Below are positions 19,350 to 27,915 of a stretch of 43,394 nt of DNA, piece after piece (position 1 is the first letter of the stretch; the number at the start of each line of letters is the position of its first letter). Below the pieces are notes generated by a model. It saw only the letters and a list, made by a program, of their open reading frames with translations, was not told the origin of the DNA and did no database searches. The stretch spans positions 106,462-149,855 of the forward strand of contig NZ_WTLB01000004.1 in the NCBI RefSeq assembly GCF_011378855.1. Reading direction: 5' to 3'. The DNA is from Pseudoalteromonas sp. Z1A8. GTDB taxonomy: Bacteria > Pseudomonadota > Gammaproteobacteria > Enterobacterales > Alteromonadaceae. The position numbers and the translations under genes were made by a program.

Positions 19350-19596
19350 AAGTGCGCGGTATAAAACCGCGCCTACAGAGTACTTTAAATACCGAGTTCA
19401 ATTTTATAGCTGTGTTGTAGGCGATGAGCTTGCTCACGCGAAAAGCGCAGCTTTTAATTACTTAAATATCTATCCCAAAAACTGCGTTTTTGAACGCCTG
19501 CAAGCAGCGCGTCTACAAGAGAATTAAACCACAGTGCTAGACTTTACCTGTAGGCGAAGAGCTTGCTCTCGCGAAAAGCGCAGCTTTTAATTACTT
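19350..19596. repeat. REP-like cluster after galE (three first-type units and one second-type)
   Basis: In order: a second-type hairpin (19350-19376, GCGCGGTATAAAACCGCGC); the same spacer as in the 13 kb array (ACCGAGTTCAATTTTATAGC); a first-type unit (19417-19463); an inverted unit ending CAAGCAGCGCGTCTAC (19477-19516); and another direct unit (19550-19596). This fills the 295 bp gap between the convergent galE and the piuC-type gene. No coding sequence is seen there. Confidence 0.8.
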
Positions 19597-19619
19597 ATAC
19601 ATAATGATGGGCATCTTTA

Positions 19620-20300
19620 TTATGTCTGTGCCCACTGTCTTAACAAATTATGATAAACACCCGTTAACTGAATAATCTCAGGGCTGTCTTCTACTTTGCT
19701 GCGCAAACTTTGAATCGACATATCTAAATCAAACAACAAACCACGTTTTTCGTCGCTGTTTACCATGCTTTGTAACCAAAAAAATGAGGCTAATCTACGC
19801 CCACTCGTTACAGGCATTACACGATGTAAGCTCGTTGAAGGGTACAGCACCATACTGCCTGCTGGCAGCTTTACGCTATGTGAGCCATAAGTGTCTTCAA
19901 TAACAAGTTCACCGCCCTCATAGTCTTCAGGGTCATTAATAAATAACGTCATTGATACATCTGTACGAATTTTTACAGGCGTACCCGGCACTTGCCTGAT
20001 TGCATTATCTACATGCACACCAAACGATTGCCCGCCTTGATAACAGTTAAATAACGGAGGAAAAATTTTTGCGGGAAGTGCTGCCGACATAAACAAATTA
20101 CTGCGCGCAAGTGCTGCCATAATAATGTCGCCAAGCTCTTGGCATTCAGGGCTATTTTCAGGTAGCTGTAAGTTATTTTTTGCTTTGGTTGATTGATGTC
20201 CTGCGGTAATACTGCCATCAGCCCACTGCGCTTTAAGCAAAACCTCATGACAATAAGCCACTTCTTCTTTCGTTAATAGCTCTGGAATTTTAACTAGCAT
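19620..20300 (-). CDS. piuC: Fe(II)/2-oxoglutarate-dependent PKHD-type hydroxylase (PiuC/YbiX)
   Basis: A 226-residue double-stranded beta-helix dioxygenase. The metal ligands His96, Asp98 (FGVHVDNA) and His159 (SLHR), plus an Arg at 168/169 for 2-oxoglutarate, fall at the positions known for E. coli YbiX. This family typically sits beside TonB-dependent siderophore receptors (fiu-ybiX, piuA-piuC) and is iron-regulated; its substrate is unsettled. Here it lies 77 bp after the siderophore receptor on the same strand, with a palindrome in between. GAGAGG precedes the start ATG. Confidence 0.92.
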   Translation of the reverse strand: MLVKIPELLTKEEVAYCHEVLLKAQWADGSITAGHQSTKAKNNLQLPENSPECQELGDIIMAALARSNLFMSAALPAKIFPPLFNCYQGGQSFGVHVDNAIRQVPGTPVKIRTDVSMTLFINDPEDYEGGELVIEDTYGSHSVKLPAGSMVLYPSTSLHRVMPVTSGRRLASFFWLQSMVNSDEKRGLLFDLDMSIQSLRSKVEDSPEIIQLTGVYHNLLRQWAQT

Positions 20301-20332
20301 GTGCGCCCTCTCACATTTTTATCAAATAATTA

Positions 20333-20354
20333 AGGGCAGAGTTAACTCTGCCCT
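20333..20354. terminator. Perfect 22-bp palindrome between receptor and dioxygenase genes
   Basis: AGGGCAGAG and CTCTGCCCT form a 9-bp stem with a TTAA loop. TTTT follows on the plus strand. On the minus strand, the direction of both genes, it is followed by TTAATTATTT, so termination may be partial and lower piuC expression relative to the receptor. Confidence 0.6.
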
Positions 20355-20377
20355 TTTATGCCGTACTTATTTTACTC

Positions 20378-22558
20378 TTAGAAAGAGTAGCTCGCTGTTA
20401 AGCTAAACTTACGACCATCACCTGGTACAAAGTGCCCGCCACCTAGCTGATCAACGTAATCTTTATCACCTAAGTTTTCACCATTAAACTGCAGGCTCAA
20501 ATCTTTTGATATGTCATACGCAACCATCAGGTCAAAAATAGTATAACCTGGCGCTCGAGAGCGTGTTGCAGTAGTACCGTTGTAACGCTCACCTACATAT
20601 TGCGCACCTAAACCAAACGATAACTTATCCGACATATCGTATGTAGTCCAAACACTTGCGCTATTTTTAGGCGTACGTGCAAGTTCGTTACCAATTTGAG
20701 TTGCGTCGTCGCCTAATGCTTTAGTTACTTCGCTATCTTGGTAAGTGTATGAAGCAATTACAGTCCACTCTTTAGTAATTAAGCCTGTCGCTGAAAGCTC
20801 TAAACCTTGTACGCGCTGTTCACCACCGAGTATTTCGTCTCTTGAGCTATCTGCAAAAGGGTCATCAGTACGGGCATTGGTTTTTTCAGTGCGAAATAGT
20901 GCCGCATTAGTTTGCAGGCGCCCATCCATTAAGCTCCACTTAGTTCCTAGCTCGTAGCTGCGGCTTTCTTCTGCATCTAAATCAGCTGCATTTGAACGTG
21001 TAGATACCGTTAGCCCTTCAGCAGATGGGTTAAATGAATTACCCGCGCCTAAATATATACTGCCGTTATCGGCTGGTTTATAAACTACAGCCGCATTCCA
21101 ACTAAATAAGTCATCACTTGTAGAAATTAAAGCGCTTGGGTCATTATAATCGTTGTGATAATCCGTAGTGAAGCTATCAAAACGAATGCCGCCCGTTACT
21201 TCCCATTGTTTATTAAGTGTTACTGTATCAAATGCATAAATAGCTTGGTTTTTAGCTTTAGCTTCAATACTTCTACCGTCACGACCATATACACCGGTAA
21301 ATGCAATTGTTGCATCAGGGTTGTATAAGTCATTGCGTATTTCGTCTTCAATTAGGTTATCAGGCGTAGTTGCAACAAAGTTATGGCGTGTAAACGTTTC
21401 ATTTGCAAGCTCAACACCCACTACAACATCGTGAGTAAAGCCAGCAAATTCATAGTTACCAATTAAATCAACTTGAAGTGCAGCAAGTGAATTTTCTGTA
21501 TCACGTGTTTTTTCATCTGCAAAGGTAATGTCAGTGTCTGTTGTAACAGAGAAGTAACGCGGTGCAGTTGTTACTGATTCACGTTTTACTTTACCTAAAC
21601 GACCTTGAACACGTAACGTAGTATTTTGAGAAAAATCATACTCATAACGAGCTGTTGTTGAGTAGGCTTCAATATCTTCGTAATCACGATAAATATTACC
21701 GTAAAAATTATCAAAATCGACAGGAGAAGGTGAGCGCGCGCTATCTGCAAGTTCAGCTACTGGCGTATCACTGTAAACCCACGGAATGCCGTAATCTGGT
21801 AAATTGTCTTGGCGTTGATACTCTAGGTTTAAATCAAAACGGCTGTTTGTACCAAGCCCTGTTGCAAATGCAAACGCAACAGCATTTGTTTCGTTTTCAA
21901 TATGGTCACGACCTGCAACATCACCTTTATCAGTAAGAAGGTTTATACGTAGTGCGCTTGTGTCGTTTACTTGAATGTTAGTATCAAAACGACCACGGTA
22001 ATCGTTTTCTGTGCCTAAACGTAGCGAAACGTCGTTAAAGCTGTCTAACTTCGCCTTTTTACTTTCTAAATTAACACTACCACCTGTTGCGCCACGACCA
22101 GAAACTGCTGAGCCTGGGCCTTTTGCAACTTCAACGGCTTCAATGTTGTAAATATCACGTGTGTAACCTGCAACATCACGAATACCATCAACAAAAATAT
22201 CATTTGTTGCACTAAAACCACGAATCGACATGCTATCGCCAGTAGGTGAGCCACCCTCACCTGCAGCTAAAGAAATACCAGACACATTGCGTAAAGCATC
22301 ACGTAAGCTATCTACGTTTCTATCTTTCATTACCGCTTGGTTAATTACCGTTACAGTTTTAGCTGTATCGAGTAACGGTTGAGTGTATTTATGCGACGTT
22401 GATTTTTCAACAACATAGCTAGACTCTGTTTTAGTTTCTGCTTTAGTTACCGATAGTTCTTGAACATCCTGTGCACTTGCCCAAGTTGAAAGCGTTGCCG
22501 TAACAACCGCTGCAATTGGCTTTATGTAGGCATTTCCTTTATTCGATGGCTTACTCAT
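20378..22558 (-). CDS. TonB-dependent siderophore receptor (Fiu/PiuA-like)
   Basis: A 726-residue outer-membrane receptor. It has a signal peptide ending near WASA-Q, a TonB-box-like VQELSVTKAE segment, a plug domain (IRGFSATNDIFVDGIRD, then EVAKGPGSAVSGRG with GGSVNLESK), and a barrel ending in a terminal Phe (LTASYSF). The plug motifs are those of the TonB-siderophore class, closest to catecholate receptors such as Fiu, and the neighbouring piuC/ybiX gene fits that. I start at ATG 22558 (GGAG 5 nt upstream). It is divergent from a TonB energy-transduction operon, with a possible Fur site between. The exact siderophore is not determined. Confidence 0.93.
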   Translation of the reverse strand: MSKPSNKGNAYIKPIAAVVTATLSTWASAQDVQELSVTKAETKTESSYVVEKSTSHKYTQPLLDTAKTVTVINQAVMKDRNVDSLRDALRNVSGISLAAGEGGSPTGDSMSIRGFSATNDIFVDGIRDVAGYTRDIYNIEAVEVAKGPGSAVSGRGATGGSVNLESKKAKLDSFNDVSLRLGTENDYRGRFDTNIQVNDTSALRINLLTDKGDVAGRDHIENETNAVAFAFATGLGTNSRFDLNLEYQRQDNLPDYGIPWVYSDTPVAELADSARSPSPVDFDNFYGNIYRDYEDIEAYSTTARYEYDFSQNTTLRVQGRLGKVKRESVTTAPRYFSVTTDTDITFADEKTRDTENSLAALQVDLIGNYEFAGFTHDVVVGVELANETFTRHNFVATTPDNLIEDEIRNDLYNPDATIAFTGVYGRDGRSIEAKAKNQAIYAFDTVTLNKQWEVTGGIRFDSFTTDYHNDYNDPSALISTSDDLFSWNAAVVYKPADNGSIYLGAGNSFNPSAEGLTVSTRSNAADLDAEESRSYELGTKWSLMDGRLQTNAALFRTEKTNARTDDPFADSSRDEILGGEQRVQGLELSATGLITKEWTVIASYTYQDSEVTKALGDDATQIGNELARTPKNSASVWTTYDMSDKLSFGLGAQYVGERYNGTTATRSRAPGYTIFDLMVAYDISKDLSLQFNGENLGDKDYVDQLGGGHFVPGDGRKFSLTASYSF

Positions 22559-22657
22559 GGTTACTCCGTAGTTTTTATTAAGCACTTAACTATTGTTAAT
22601 TTAAGGTACATATTTAATTTCGGCGAAATCCTACCACCCAAACAACGCAATGTAAAC

Positions 22658-22676
22658 GATAACTGCTATCAATTGC
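22658..22676. promoter_or_regulatory. Possible Fur box between the receptor and the TonB operon
   Basis: The 19-bp stretch matches the consensus GATAATGATAATCATTATC at 12 of 19 positions on the minus strand. It lies 100 bp upstream of each of the two divergent iron-uptake units. The match is moderate and I rely partly on context. Confidence 0.35.
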
Positions 22677-22775
22677 ATTGTTATGTAAATTCCTATATTG
22701 TATACACACTCAAAAATTAACAGTAATTACGTCCTTGTAATTGCTTGTCGTAACTTTCAGGATTGTTGTTAAGTA

Positions 22776-23549
22776 ATGCGAAGCTTAATTAAACCAATTA
22801 GCGTAGTTATCGCGCTTTGTAGCACTATGGCAGTAAAAGCCGACACTGTTAGTGAGCTAGAACAACTCGTTAATAAATGGCTACAAATAGAAAATCAAAA
22901 CACAGAATTAAATACTCATTGGCTTGAACAAAAAAGCAGCATGGAGCAAACCTTAACGCTTCTAAATGCTGAGCAGCAGCAACTTAGCGAGCTTAATCAG
23001 CGTAGAAAAAAAAGCACCAGTGAGCTTGCCCAAAAACGCGAACAGCTTGTTACTCAGCAATCAGAACTTGAAAATGATCAACAGCAATTAAATGATCAAC
23101 TAGCGCGTATTTCTCAGCAATTACTTTCATTACAAGTGCAACTCCCCCCGCCACTTTTAAGTAGTTGGAAAAACACCGGTGATTTAAGCGATTCAAAACT
23201 CAGTACAACTGACAAATTGCAAACAGCCCTAAAAATGCTGACGTTACTTAGTGATTTTCAACAACGTATTTCTATTCACGAAATGGCTATTAAGCATCCT
23301 GATGGGCAAGAAGTGTGGGTAAAGCAGCTTTATTTAGGTGCAGCACAAGCATGGTTTGTAAGCGAAGATTTAAGTTACGTAGGTATTGGTTTTCCAAGTG
23401 ACTTAGGTTGGCAGTGGGAATTTGACCCAAGCATTAATGCTGAGCAAGTTGCACTGGGTATTGCTGTACAGCAAAAAAAGCGCGCTGCTGATTGGGTAAC
23501 ACTCCCAATATTAAGTTATGTAAATAAAAACCAGCAAGGGGCTAAATAA
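22776..23549 (+). CDS. DUF3450 periplasmic coiled-coil protein of the TonB operon
   Basis: A 257-residue exported protein: signal peptide (about 1-22, ending VKA), a long Gln/Leu-rich coiled coil (about 25-120), then a globular C-terminal half with LYLGAAQAWFVSEDLSYVGIG. This is the DUF3450 family, which usually precedes ttpC-exbB-exbD-tonB operons in marine gammaproteobacteria. Its stop codon overlaps the ATG of the next gene by one base, so the two are translationally coupled. A part in the TonB complex is inferred from its position. It is first in the operon and divergent from the siderophore receptor. Confidence 0.85.
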   Translation: MRSLIKPISVVIALCSTMAVKADTVSELEQLVNKWLQIENQNTELNTHWLEQKSSMEQTLTLLNAEQQQLSELNQRRKKSTSELAQKREQLVTQQSELENDQQQLNDQLARISQQLLSLQVQLPPPLLSSWKNTGDLSDSKLSTTDKLQTALKMLTLLSDFQQRISIHEMAIKHPDGQEVWVKQLYLGAAQAWFVSEDLSYVGIGFPSDLGWQWEFDPSINAEQVALGIAVQQKKRAADWVTLPILSYVNKNQQGAK

Positions 23550-24874
23550 TGGCTACTAACAGCATAATTGCAGTATTTAGCGCCACGGTTTTACTTTTTA
23601 GCGCAAATGTTTCTTTTGCAGCCAGCAGTGATGATGCTAAACAAAGTATTTTAAGTGATATTAAAACAGCGCAACGTACTCTAAATAAAACTCAAAATAG
23701 TATTTCAAAAGAGCAAGCTACCCTTGCAAAGCAAATTTTTACCAAGCAGCAATCGCTCAGTAAATTGCGCGAACAAGCAGCCGTTAATCGCCGCCTAGCT
23801 GACGAAAACACATTAAGTCTCGATCAGTTACAAACCCGATTAGATACTTGGCAACAGCAACAGCAATATCAATTAAACTTACTTAGCCGTTTTGTGCGCC
23901 AAAATACCAGCAATAGTGCTAGCAGTAACGAGTCGACTAATAACCAAAACGAGTTATTAAGCCGCGTTATATCGCAAATTAATAATCAAGAGCAGGCACT
24001 TTATCCACAGTTTAAAAAACAATCGGTTGTGCTAAGTAATGGCGAATTAAGCCAAGCTAATACCCTACAAGTAGGGCCTGTTGCATGGTTTAGTACGCAA
24101 ACACCTAAACTTATGGGTTTATTAAATTTGGATGATGAATCTAATGCATTAAAGGTAGCGTTAGTACAATCAGCAAGTGACGATAACCCACTCGATAATA
24201 CTTTAAAGCAAAACGGTGTAGGCTCAACATTACTTACTTTTGATCCTAGTTTAACGCACTTAGTAACTAGCCAAGCCCAACAAGAAAGTCCGCTTGAACA
24301 CTTAGAAAAAGGCGGTTTATGGGCTATCCCTATTATTTTATTTGCCTGCTTTGCACTAACCATTGCGCTATTAAAAGCCGCGCAACTACTGCGTTTAAGT
24401 AAAATTAAAATGCACTCTCAAATGCAATTACAGCAATTTTTTAAAGCTGAAAATAGCAGTGAATTTGCAGGCATGCAGCAGCAGTTATTTAACTTAACGC
24501 TGCAAAGCGAAAAAGGCCAAGTACGAGACGATCAATTATTTAATCAGTTAATTCACGATAAGCATAAACTCGATAACTTTATTGGCGCTATTGCCGTTAC
24601 AGCTGCAGTAGCTCCACTACTTGGCTTGTTAGGTACTGTTAGCGGCATGATCGAAACATTTAAAATGATGACATTGTTTGGCTCAGGTGACCCAGAAGTT
24701 GTATCGGGCGGTATCGCACAAGCACTTATAACAACTGAATTAGGTTTAGTCGTTGCCATACCAGCTCTGGTATTAAATGCACTGCTATCGCGTAAAGCAA
24801 AAGCGTACTACAGCCAACTCGAAGGCTTTGCATTACAGCTAAGTCAACTAGAAAAAGGAGAAACCAATGTTTGA
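23549..24874 (+). CDS. ttpC: TtpC-like large MotA/TolQ/ExbB proton channel protein
   Basis: A 441-residue protein with a signal peptide, a periplasmic coiled-coil extension (about 25-250), and a C-terminal ExbB-type module whose membrane segments lie near 257-278, 345-366 and 393-413, including PLLGLLGTVSGMIETF. This matches TtpC, the extra component that Vibrio TonB2 systems need in addition to ExbB2, ExbD2 and TonB2. It would sit in the inner membrane and help couple the proton gradient to outer-membrane receptors. It overlaps the next gene by 8 bp. Confidence 0.9.
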   Translation: MATNSIIAVFSATVLLFSANVSFAASSDDAKQSILSDIKTAQRTLNKTQNSISKEQATLAKQIFTKQQSLSKLREQAAVNRRLADENTLSLDQLQTRLDTWQQQQQYQLNLLSRFVRQNTSNSASSNESTNNQNELLSRVISQINNQEQALYPQFKKQSVVLSNGELSQANTLQVGPVAWFSTQTPKLMGLLNLDDESNALKVALVQSASDDNPLDNTLKQNGVGSTLLTFDPSLTHLVTSQAQQESPLEHLEKGGLWAIPIILFACFALTIALLKAAQLLRLSKIKMHSQMQLQQFFKAENSSEFAGMQQQLFNLTLQSEKGQVRDDQLFNQLIHDKHKLDNFIGAIAVTAAVAPLLGLLGTVSGMIETFKMMTLFGSGDPEVVSGGIAQALITTELGLVVAIPALVLNALLSRKAKAYYSQLEGFALQLSQLEKGETNV

Positions 24875-25247
24875 AAAAATCGTTAGTAACCCTATTTGCT
24901 GGTGTATTCTTTTACTCGCTTTATTTGTATACCAGTTAATTTTTCATGACTTACTACACCTTAAACAATACCAAGCGCAGCGCAAAGGCTACTGGCAAGA
25001 GGTTAGCTCTATTTTAACGGCTGCTCTTCCGCTACTTGGTTTATTAGGTACCATTGTTGGTTTGCTTGATACATTTAAAGTAATGGCGCTGGGCCATAAC
25101 GAGTTAATGAGTGATGCCATTGGTGATGCATTACTAACAACTCAATTGGGCCTTGTGTGCGCTATTCCCGCGTGGTTAATGCAAGCTTACTTAGCGTATT
25201 CGCAGCGTAACCCTAAATTACATACGTTAAGTAAACAGTTAGGGTAA
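24867..25247 (+). CDS. exbB: ExbB2-type proton channel subunit, short form
   Basis: A 126-residue inner-membrane protein with three predicted helices (about 10-28, 47-70, 88-111) and the family motifs LPLLGLLGTIVGLLDTF and DALLTTQLGLVCAIPAW. It pairs with ExbD as the proton channel that energises TonB. It is short for an ExbB: the loop between the first two helices and the C-terminal tail are both reduced. The second ExbB-like protein, TtpC, is encoded directly upstream with an 8-bp overlap. Confidence 0.9.
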   Translation: MFEKIVSNPICWCILLLALFVYQLIFHDLLHLKQYQAQRKGYWQEVSSILTAALPLLGLLGTIVGLLDTFKVMALGHNELMSDAIGDALLTTQLGLVCAIPAWLMQAYLAYSQRNPKLHTLSKQLG

Positions 25248-25251
25248 CACT

Positions 25252-25656
25252 ATGCAATCACGTTTAAAGCACAAGCTAGAGCAAGAAGCGGGGCAACATA
25301 TCGATATGTCGCCACTACTTGATGTGGTATTTATATTGCTAATATTTTTTATTGTTACAACTGTATTTGTACGCGAAAGCGGCGTTGAAGTTGATAAACC
25401 ACAAGCCGTATCGGCCAGCCGTCTTGAGCAACAAGTTATATTTTTAGCTATAACCGACTCTCAACAAGTATTTTTTGATGGTAGCCAAATTGGTGTTGCT
25501 GGCGTGCGTAGTAGTGTCGAGCAAATGCTAAAACAGCAACAACGCCCTGTGGTTATTCAAGCTGATAAAACAGTACCTACAGAATTACTTGTTCAAGTAA
25601 TTGACGAAGCAAAGCTGGCAGGCGCGGCGCAAGTTAACTTAGCGACCAAGCAATAA
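25252..25656 (+). CDS. exbD: ExbD/TolR-family biopolymer transport protein
   Basis: A 134-residue protein with a cytoplasmic N-terminus, one membrane helix (about 21-40) carrying the essential aspartate Asp24 in MSPLLDVVFILLIFF, and a periplasmic TolR/ExbD domain ending in a VIDEAKLAGAAQVNLAT-type motif. It forms the rotor-like part of the ExbB-ExbD motor that works on TonB. It starts 4 bp after exbB and ends 1 bp before tonB. Confidence 0.95.
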   Translation: MQSRLKHKLEQEAGQHIDMSPLLDVVFILLIFFIVTTVFVRESGVEVDKPQAVSASRLEQQVIFLAITDSQQVFFDGSQIGVAGVRSSVEQMLKQQQRPVVIQADKTVPTELLVQVIDEAKLAGAAQVNLATKQ

Positions 25657-25657
25657 T

Positions 25658-26314
25658 ATGCACACGATTGACTCGCTTCAAAAAACAAAAAACAATCGCC
25701 ATCCACTTTTTGCATTTGGCCTTAGCCTCATTGTGCTTAGTGCTGCATTACTACTTTTATGGCTTGGGCAACTTGCCGAACACCATATGCAAGACAAAGT
25801 GCTTGTACGTGAGATTGCCATGGTGGCACTGCCACCTCCTCCTGCGCCATCAATATCGCAACAGCAAACAAGTGAGCCAATGCAAAGCTTAACGGTAGAA
25901 GGGGCTGGCGCGTCTATTCAAGCCGTTAAAATTAAGATAAACAGCAATTTAAGTATTGTAAAACCCGATACACCTAGCGTAAAAGTAAGCGCGCCACAAT
26001 GGCAATCAATGAGTGTAAATTGGGATGCGTTTAGCTTAAATCAACTCGATGGCCTCCCCACTTTACTTACACCTGTTAAAGCCGTTTTACCAAAAAGCTT
26101 AACCCGCCGAGGTGTTGATGTATTTACTGTAAAACTCGATGTATTTATTGATGAAAGTGGCAAGTTAAGTTTAATTGAGGTAGTACAAAATCCATATCCT
26201 GAACTTAAACCAGCTATCGACAAAATTATTAAACAAAGCCGCTTTAGTGCACCTAAAAAAGAAGGTGAAACAGTACGCGCTCGCTTTATTTGGCCAATCG
26301 AATTTAAACCTTAA
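25658..26314 (+). CDS. tonB: TonB energy transducer (TonB2 type)
   Basis: A 218-residue protein with one N-terminal membrane anchor (about 18-38), a very short proline segment (LPPPPAP, from 58) and a C-terminal TonB domain (about 130-218) with FTVKLDVFIDESGKLSLIEV and a final ARFIWPIEF. The short Pro-rich linker is typical of TonB2-type proteins, in contrast to the long Pro-Glu/Pro-Lys spacer of E. coli TonB. It would contact the TonB boxes of receptors such as the one at 20378-22558. Confidence 0.93.
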   Translation: MHTIDSLQKTKNNRHPLFAFGLSLIVLSAALLLLWLGQLAEHHMQDKVLVREIAMVALPPPPAPSISQQQTSEPMQSLTVEGAGASIQAVKIKINSNLSIVKPDTPSVKVSAPQWQSMSVNWDAFSLNQLDGLPTLLTPVKAVLPKSLTRRGVDVFTVKLDVFIDESGKLSLIEVVQNPYPELKPAIDKIIKQSRFSAPKKEGETVRARFIWPIEFKP

Positions 26315-26324
26315 GCCTATAAAA

Positions 26325-27755
26325 ATGAAAAATATGAATATATTTAAAACGCTAAAACCATTAACTTCCGCACTGTTGACGACTGTAATGTGCTCATTAC
26401 CTTTATTAAGTGCAGGTAACGTACATGCAAGCGCTGCCAGTGATACTAATGCGCCACTAAAAGTAACGTTATCGCCTAGCGATCCAACATGGCAGTTGGC
26501 TATAAATAATAAATTACTAGGCCCTACAGAGGTCCTTATTGAGCCGACCGAGCGCGGTTTTGCTCGCCAAGTGCAGCCACTCCTACAAGCCAGTAATTAC
26601 AGTGAAGTTGCTGCGCTATTTAAAGGCCGTGATATAAGCGAAGATAGCACTGCTTTAAACTTATTACGTGCACAAGTTTTGCTTTCAACAAAAGACTTTA
26701 ATAACGCTGAACGAGCCTACCTAGCGTGTTTAAAAGCCTCACCTGATTTAGTAAAAGCACACCAAGGTTTGAGCCTTTTATACATGCAACAAGCAAAGTA
26801 TGACAAAGCGCAAACACACTTAGTTCACAGTATTGAACTTGGCCAAGCTGACGCACAAAGTTATGCGCAACTTGCTTATATACACGTACAGCACAACCAA
26901 CCTTGGAGCGCTGTAGCGGCGTACCGCCAAGCACTTATGCTAGCGCCAGAAACAAGCCAATACCAACAAGGGTTGTTATTTGCGTTAATTGAATCGGGTG
27001 ATTTAAATCAGGCAAATGCATTACTTAAAGAGTTACTTAATAAAACCCCCGATAAAGCTGAACTTTGGTTGCAACGTGCGCAAATAGCACTACAGCTAGA
27101 TCAAAAAAAGCAAGCGCTTGCTGCTATTGAAGTGGCCTTAAAACTCAACCCTAAAGATACCAGTAACCAGCTGCTTGCTGCGCAATTACATTTAAGCGAA
27201 GGCAGTAGTAAACGTGCAGTTAGCTTATTAAAGCAAGGTTTAAAACACGCCACTAAACAGCAGCAAGTTGAGATTATTAATACCACGATGCAAACTTTAG
27301 GCTGGCTTGTATCTCAGCAAAAATGGGATTTAGCTAAAGAGCTAATAGGCAGTGCAAAAAGATTAACTAAACAGCTACCCCATGACGAACAAGCGCAGTT
27401 TTCTGTATACAGTGCACAACTTGCTATGCAGCAAGGTAATACTACGCGCGCTCTTAAAAGCTTAAATAATGCACTTAAAATAAACCCGAATTTAGGTGAT
27501 GCCCTACTTAGTTTAGCGAGTATTTATCGTGATAAAAATCAGCTTACGCAAGCTAGGTTAATGTATGTACGCGCGCAGGCTCTGCCTGACTATCAACTAT
27601 CTGCATGGCTTGGATTATCGCAAATAGCGATTGATTCTAAAGACTACTCGAGCGCGTTAAAACATCTTAGAAAAGCGTTGCAAGCAAACCCACAACGCCA
27701 AGATTTAATAACCAATATTCGCGCCCTTGAGAATATAGTGCGCCAAGAAGGATAA
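26325..27755 (+). CDS. TPR-repeat protein of the TonB operon
   Basis: A roughly 476-residue exported protein with a signal peptide (ending GNVHA) and many tetratricopeptide repeats from about residue 95 to the end (for example AHQGLSLLYMQQAKYDKAQTHL and DALLSLASIYRDKNQLTQARLMY). A TPR protein commonly ends TonB2/TtpC operons in Vibrio and related genera; its job is not well defined, probably scaffolding of the complex in the periplasm. I take ATG 26325, 11 bp after tonB. An in-frame ATG at 26247 lies inside tonB and adds a non-signal-like basic stretch; ATG 26334 is also possible. Confidence 0.85.
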   Translation: MKNMNIFKTLKPLTSALLTTVMCSLPLLSAGNVHASAASDTNAPLKVTLSPSDPTWQLAINNKLLGPTEVLIEPTERGFARQVQPLLQASNYSEVAALFKGRDISEDSTALNLLRAQVLLSTKDFNNAERAYLACLKASPDLVKAHQGLSLLYMQQAKYDKAQTHLVHSIELGQADAQSYAQLAYIHVQHNQPWSAVAAYRQALMLAPETSQYQQGLLFALIESGDLNQANALLKELLNKTPDKAELWLQRAQIALQLDQKKQALAAIEVALKLNPKDTSNQLLAAQLHLSEGSSKRAVSLLKQGLKHATKQQQVEIINTTMQTLGWLVSQQKWDLAKELIGSAKRLTKQLPHDEQAQFSVYSAQLAMQQGNTTRALKSLNNALKINPNLGDALLSLASIYRDKNQLTQARLMYVRAQALPDYQLSAWLGLSQIAIDSKDYSSALKHLRKALQANPQRQDLITNIRALENIVRQEG

Positions 27756-27765
27756 GTTTATAGGT

Positions 27766-27896
27766 TTTACGTGAGCAAGCTAAACGCCTACCGCCAAGGT
27801 GTAGCTGTGGGGTTAACTTGTAGCGTGTAAAAACGCAGTTTTTAAAATGGCTTAATAATTAGAAGCTGCGCTTCTCTCATGAGCAAGCACATCTAC
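27766..27896. repeat. REP-like units between the TPR gene and zapE
   Basis: Inverted units at 27766-27791 (GTGAGCAAGCTAAACGCCTAC) and 27857-27896 (AATTAGAAGCTGCGCTTCTC through GCACATCTAC) flank a degenerate direct arm beginning GTAGCGTG at 27820. The family is the same as at 3000, 13157 and 19417. The flanking genes are again convergent. The spacer differs from that of the 13 kb array. Confidence 0.7.
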
Positions 27897-27915
27897 AATA
27901 TATCAAACCAAAGCG

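Noticed and set aside
22066..22260. Minus-strand out-of-frame open frame within the siderophore receptor gene
   Set aside because: It lies fully inside the receptor coding sequence and is explained by codon bias.
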